Source of the DNA: DATHGT01 sp035317605
GTDB lineage: Bacteria; Methylomirabilota; Methylomirabilia; Rokubacteriales; CSP1-6
Direction of reading: 5' to 3'
Assembly: GCA_035317605.1 (NCBI GenBank)
Contig: DATHGT010000040.1
Coordinates: 1 to 20,572 of the forward strand
DNA length: 20,572 nucleotides
Shown here piece after piece: positions 19,081 through 20,572 of this stretch. The first letter of the stretch is position 1; every line of letters starts with the position of its first letter. The notes beneath the pieces were generated by a model that had not been told where the DNA came from, did no database searches, and worked only from the letters and a program-made list of their open reading frames with translations. The translations under genes were made by a program, and so were the position numbers.

Positions 19081-19944
19081 ATGACGATCGTCGGTAGCGG
19101 CAACTATACGTACGAGCTGATCGAGAACTGGGCGAAGCTGCCCGACGGGTGGACGTTCGGCGGGGTGAGCGCGGTGGCCACGGATTCGCAGGACCGCGTG
19201 TACGCGTTTCAGCGCAAGGACCCGCCCGTCGTCATCTTCGACAAGAACGGCACGTACGTCGGCTCGTGGGGCTCGAGCGCGTTCGCCGATCCGCACGGGA
19301 TCAACATCGTCAACGACGTGATCTACGTCACCGACCGCAACGACCACGTGGCGCTCAAGTTCACGCTCGACGGCCGGCCGCTGATGGTGATCGGCGAGCG
19401 CGGCAAGGCGTCGGACACGGGCGCCACCAAGGACATCGAGCTGCCCCCGCGCTCGGCCGGTCCGTTCAACAAGCCCACCGAGATGATGGTGGCGCCGTCG
19501 GGCGAGCTCTACGTCTCCGACGGCTACCGCAACAGCCGCGTGCACCGCTTCTCCAGCCAGGGCGCCCTGATTGATTCGTGGGGCAAGCCCGGCAAGACCG
19601 AGCCGGGCGAGTTCCACCTGCCGCACAGCCTGTGGGTGGACCGCGGGGGCCAGATCTACGTGTGCGACCGCGAGAACAGCCGTATCCAGGTGTTCACAGG
19701 GGCCGGAAAGTATCTGTCGCAGTGGAAGGACATCCACAAGCCGACCGACATCGTGTTCGACAAGCAGGAGATCGTCTACGTCAGCGAGCAGCGGCCGTCG
19801 ATCAGCGTGCTGGAGAAGAACGGCAACGTGCTGGCGCGCTTCGACTCGCCCTCCGGCCACGGCCTCTGGGTCGACTCCGGGGGCGATATCTATCTCGCGT
19901 CGGTCAGTGGAAAGAGCCTGACCAAGTACGCCCGGAAGCGGTAG
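19081..19944 (+). CDS. NHL-repeat beta-propeller protein
   Basis: A 287-residue six-bladed propeller protein of the NHL/peptidyl-alpha-hydroxyglycine lyase-like group. Repeats of about 45 residues are visible: VSAVATDSQDRVYAFQRKDPPVVIFDKNG, then PHGINIVNDVIYVTDRNDHVALKF, PTEMMVAPSGELYVSDGYRNSRVHRFSSQG, LPHSLWVDRGGQIYVCDRENSRIQVF, PTDIVFDKQEIVYVSEQRPSISVLEKNG and GHGLWVDSGGDIYLASVSG. There is no signal peptide or membrane helix, so it should stay in the cytoplasm, although its operon partner is exported. It could be an enzyme such as a lyase or lactonase, or a protein-binding scaffold. The ribosome binding site AGGAGG overlaps the upstream stop region (TAGGAGG), giving tight coupling to the binding-protein gene. 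It is followed by a hairpin-rich gap. Confidence 0.88.
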   Translation: MTIVGSGNYTYELIENWAKLPDGWTFGGVSAVATDSQDRVYAFQRKDPPVVIFDKNGTYVGSWGSSAFADPHGINIVNDVIYVTDRNDHVALKFTLDGRPLMVIGERGKASDTGATKDIELPPRSAGPFNKPTEMMVAPSGELYVSDGYRNSRVHRFSSQGALIDSWGKPGKTEPGEFHLPHSLWVDRGGQIYVCDRENSRIQVFTGAGKYLSQWKDIHKPTDIVFDKQEIVYVSEQRPSISVLEKNGNVLARFDSPSGHGLWVDSGGDIYLASVSGKSLTKYARKR

Positions 19945-19995
19945 AGCGCCGCGATCGTGTCGAAACGCCCCTCGTCTTACGTGCCGACCACGGAC

Positions 19996-20020
19996 GCGAT
20001 CGAGCCCCCAGCTCGATCGC
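19996..20020 (+). terminator. Perfect 10-bp hairpin after the NHL gene
   Basis: GCGATCGAGC at 19996-20005 pairs exactly with GCTCGATCGC at 20011-20020 around a CCCCA loop. It lies about 50 bases after the NHL stop. No T run follows, so termination is plausible rather than shown. Together with the next hairpin it forms a double-stem unit that looks like a dispersed intergenic element. Confidence 0.5.
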
Positions 20021-20037
20021 TGCGCAAACAGGGGGGT

Positions 20038-20064
20038 TTGGGGGGTGCGTCGCGCACCCCCCAA
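20038..20064 (+). terminator. Perfect 12-bp G/C hairpin
   Basis: TTGGGGGGTGCG at 20038-20049 pairs perfectly with 20053-20064 around a TCG loop. A further run of six G lies just upstream at 20031-20036, so the 5' arm region also has two closely spaced G tracts. The stem begins and ends with AA/TT, giving a short U-like end only. It probably separates the NHL transcript from the next gene. Confidence 0.5.
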
Positions 20065-20080
20065 CTTCGTCACCGCTCGG

Positions 20081-20110
20081 TATACACTGCGACCACTAAC
20101 GAGATGGAGG
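20081..20110 (+). promoter_or_regulatory. Candidate -10 element and ribosome binding site for the BNR gene
   Basis: TATACA at 20081-20086 is a good match to a sigma-70 type -10 element, placed about 30 bases before ATG 20118. GGAGG at 20106-20110 has seven bases to the ATG. No convincing -35 hexamer is visible, because the expected position falls in the C tract of the hairpin. Confidence 0.35.
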
Positions 20111-20117
20111 TTGCGCC

Positions 20118-20572
20118 ATGCGAGTCTTGATGTCGATCGGCGGGCCCACCGTGTTCACGACCGACGCACCGACCAGTGAGATCATCGTCGGCACCGCGAA
20201 CGGCATCGCCTGGCTCGCACGGGCGGGCGGCGGCTGGCGTGAGACCCGGCGCGAGCTCGGAGGCAAGCACGTCAGCAATCTCGTCGAGGATCCCGAGACC
20301 GGCCGGCTGTTCGCCGGCTGTCACCGCGAGGGCATCTTCGCCAGCGACGACGGCGGCCTCACCTGGAGCCACAAGGACCGCGGCATGGAGCACCTCAACG
20401 TCTACTCGATGAGCGCCGTCCGCGGCGACGACGGCGTGCGGCTCTACGCGGGCACCGAGCCCGCACACCTGTACGTGAGCGGCGACCATGGCGAGAGCTG
20501 GCGGGAGCTGCCGTCGCTGCGCGAGGTGCCCAGCGTGAAGGACTGGATGTTCCCGGCGCCGCCGAACGTGGC
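20118..20572 (+). CDS. Asp-box (BNR/sialidase-like) beta-propeller protein, 3' end outside window
   Basis: An open frame of about 151 codons running off the right edge. It has no signal peptide (MRVLMSIGGPTVFTTD). It carries two Asp-box motifs, SDDGGLTW and SGDHGESW, each at the end of a propeller blade, with the blade-starting strands LFAGCHREGIFA and LYAGTEPAHLYV. This is the pattern of BNR-repeat, sortilin/Vps10-like or photosystem II assembly factor-like propellers, many of which bind proteins or glycans rather than cleave sialic acid. A sialidase activity should not be assumed. The start ATG 20118 is supported by GGAGG. It is probably a separate transcription unit from the NHL gene because two strong hairpins lie between them, though both encode cytoplasmic propellers. 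Confidence 0.82.
   Translation, partial: MRVLMSIGGPTVFTTDAPTSEIIVGTANGIAWLARAGGGWRETRRELGGKHVSNLVEDPETGRLFAGCHREGIFASDDGGLTWSHKDRGMEHLNVYSMSAVRGDDGVRLYAGTEPAHLYVSGDHGESWRELPSLREVPSVKDWMFPAPPNV

Noticed and set aside
17644..20073. 809-codon minus-strand frame
   Set aside because: It is antisense to the binding-protein and NHL genes, both of which show family motifs and ribosome binding sites. It is a codon-bias shadow.
20118..20572. Sialidase
   Set aside because: Asp-box motifs alone do not show sialidase activity. No catalytic Arg/Tyr/Glu pattern or secretion signal is visible in the part present.

Overview
This is a G+C-rich bacterial chromosomal segment with tightly packed genes. Most of them have AGGAGG-type ribosome binding sites, and intergenic hairpins are built from long G/C runs. 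The content includes branched-substrate ABC uptake, a hopanoid C-3 methylase, a CoxL-type molybdenum hydroxylase and Tat-exported solute-binding proteins. Together with the hairpin style, this suggests an uncultivated soil or sediment lineage such as Candidatus Rokubacteria (Methylomirabilota). That placement is inference from gene content, not from a marker gene. No rRNA, tRNA, CRISPR array, phage gene or intact transposase is visible, and there is no gene-free stretch longer than 300 bases.

Layout. (1) Positions 1-2578, minus strand: a peptide-type ABC importer, with the solute-binding protein first and then a DppB-like permease cut by the window edge. A striking nested inverted repeat (885-1016) lies between the two genes. 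(2) 2651-4507, plus strand: a three-gene set that I recognise from Actinobacteria (the Rv2135c/Rv2134c/Rv2133c set of mycobacteria). It comprises a histidine phosphatase of the MSMEG_4193 type, a DUF3090 protein with a C-terminal Cys cluster, and a SCO1664-type protein with a kinase-like active site. Its biochemical role is, as far as I know, undescribed, and here it lacks the mycothiol neighbour. The third gene has no ordinary start codon where its homology begins. (3) 4614-5811: a repeat-rich probable beta-solenoid with a C-terminal membrane anchor, then a dienelactone hydrolase. (4) 5812-7278, minus: hpnR, hopanoid C-3 methylase, whose stop codon abuts that of the hydrolase.

(5) 7330-9289, plus: murB overlapping an atypical Fpg-type DNA glycosylase, closed by a G/C hairpin. 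(6) 9343-10975, minus: a membrane-anchored CBS-pair protein, a DUF2784 membrane protein and a Mug-type mismatch uracil/thymine DNA glycosylase. The last two overlap. (7) 11003-14434, plus: an opine-dehydrogenase-type oxidoreductase coupled to a molybdopterin-binding large subunit of the xanthine dehydrogenase/CoxL form II family. No FAD or iron-sulfur subunit gene lies beside it. (8) 14445-15521: a small accessory patch with an MntA-like nucleotidyltransferase, the broken remnant of its HEPN partner, and a Uma2-type nuclease-fold protein on the opposite strand. (9) 15615-17279, minus: a PaaK/LuxE-like adenylate-forming enzyme. (10) 17318-20572, plus: a small secreted protein, a Tat-exported family 1 solute-binding protein, a cytoplasmic NHL-repeat propeller, two large hairpins, and the start of an Asp-box (BNR) propeller running off the window.

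The most promising poorly described system is the phosphatase/DUF3090/kinase-like triad, possibly extended by the beta-solenoid gene. The most striking DNA structure is the 37-bp nested inverted repeat inside the ABC transporter operon.
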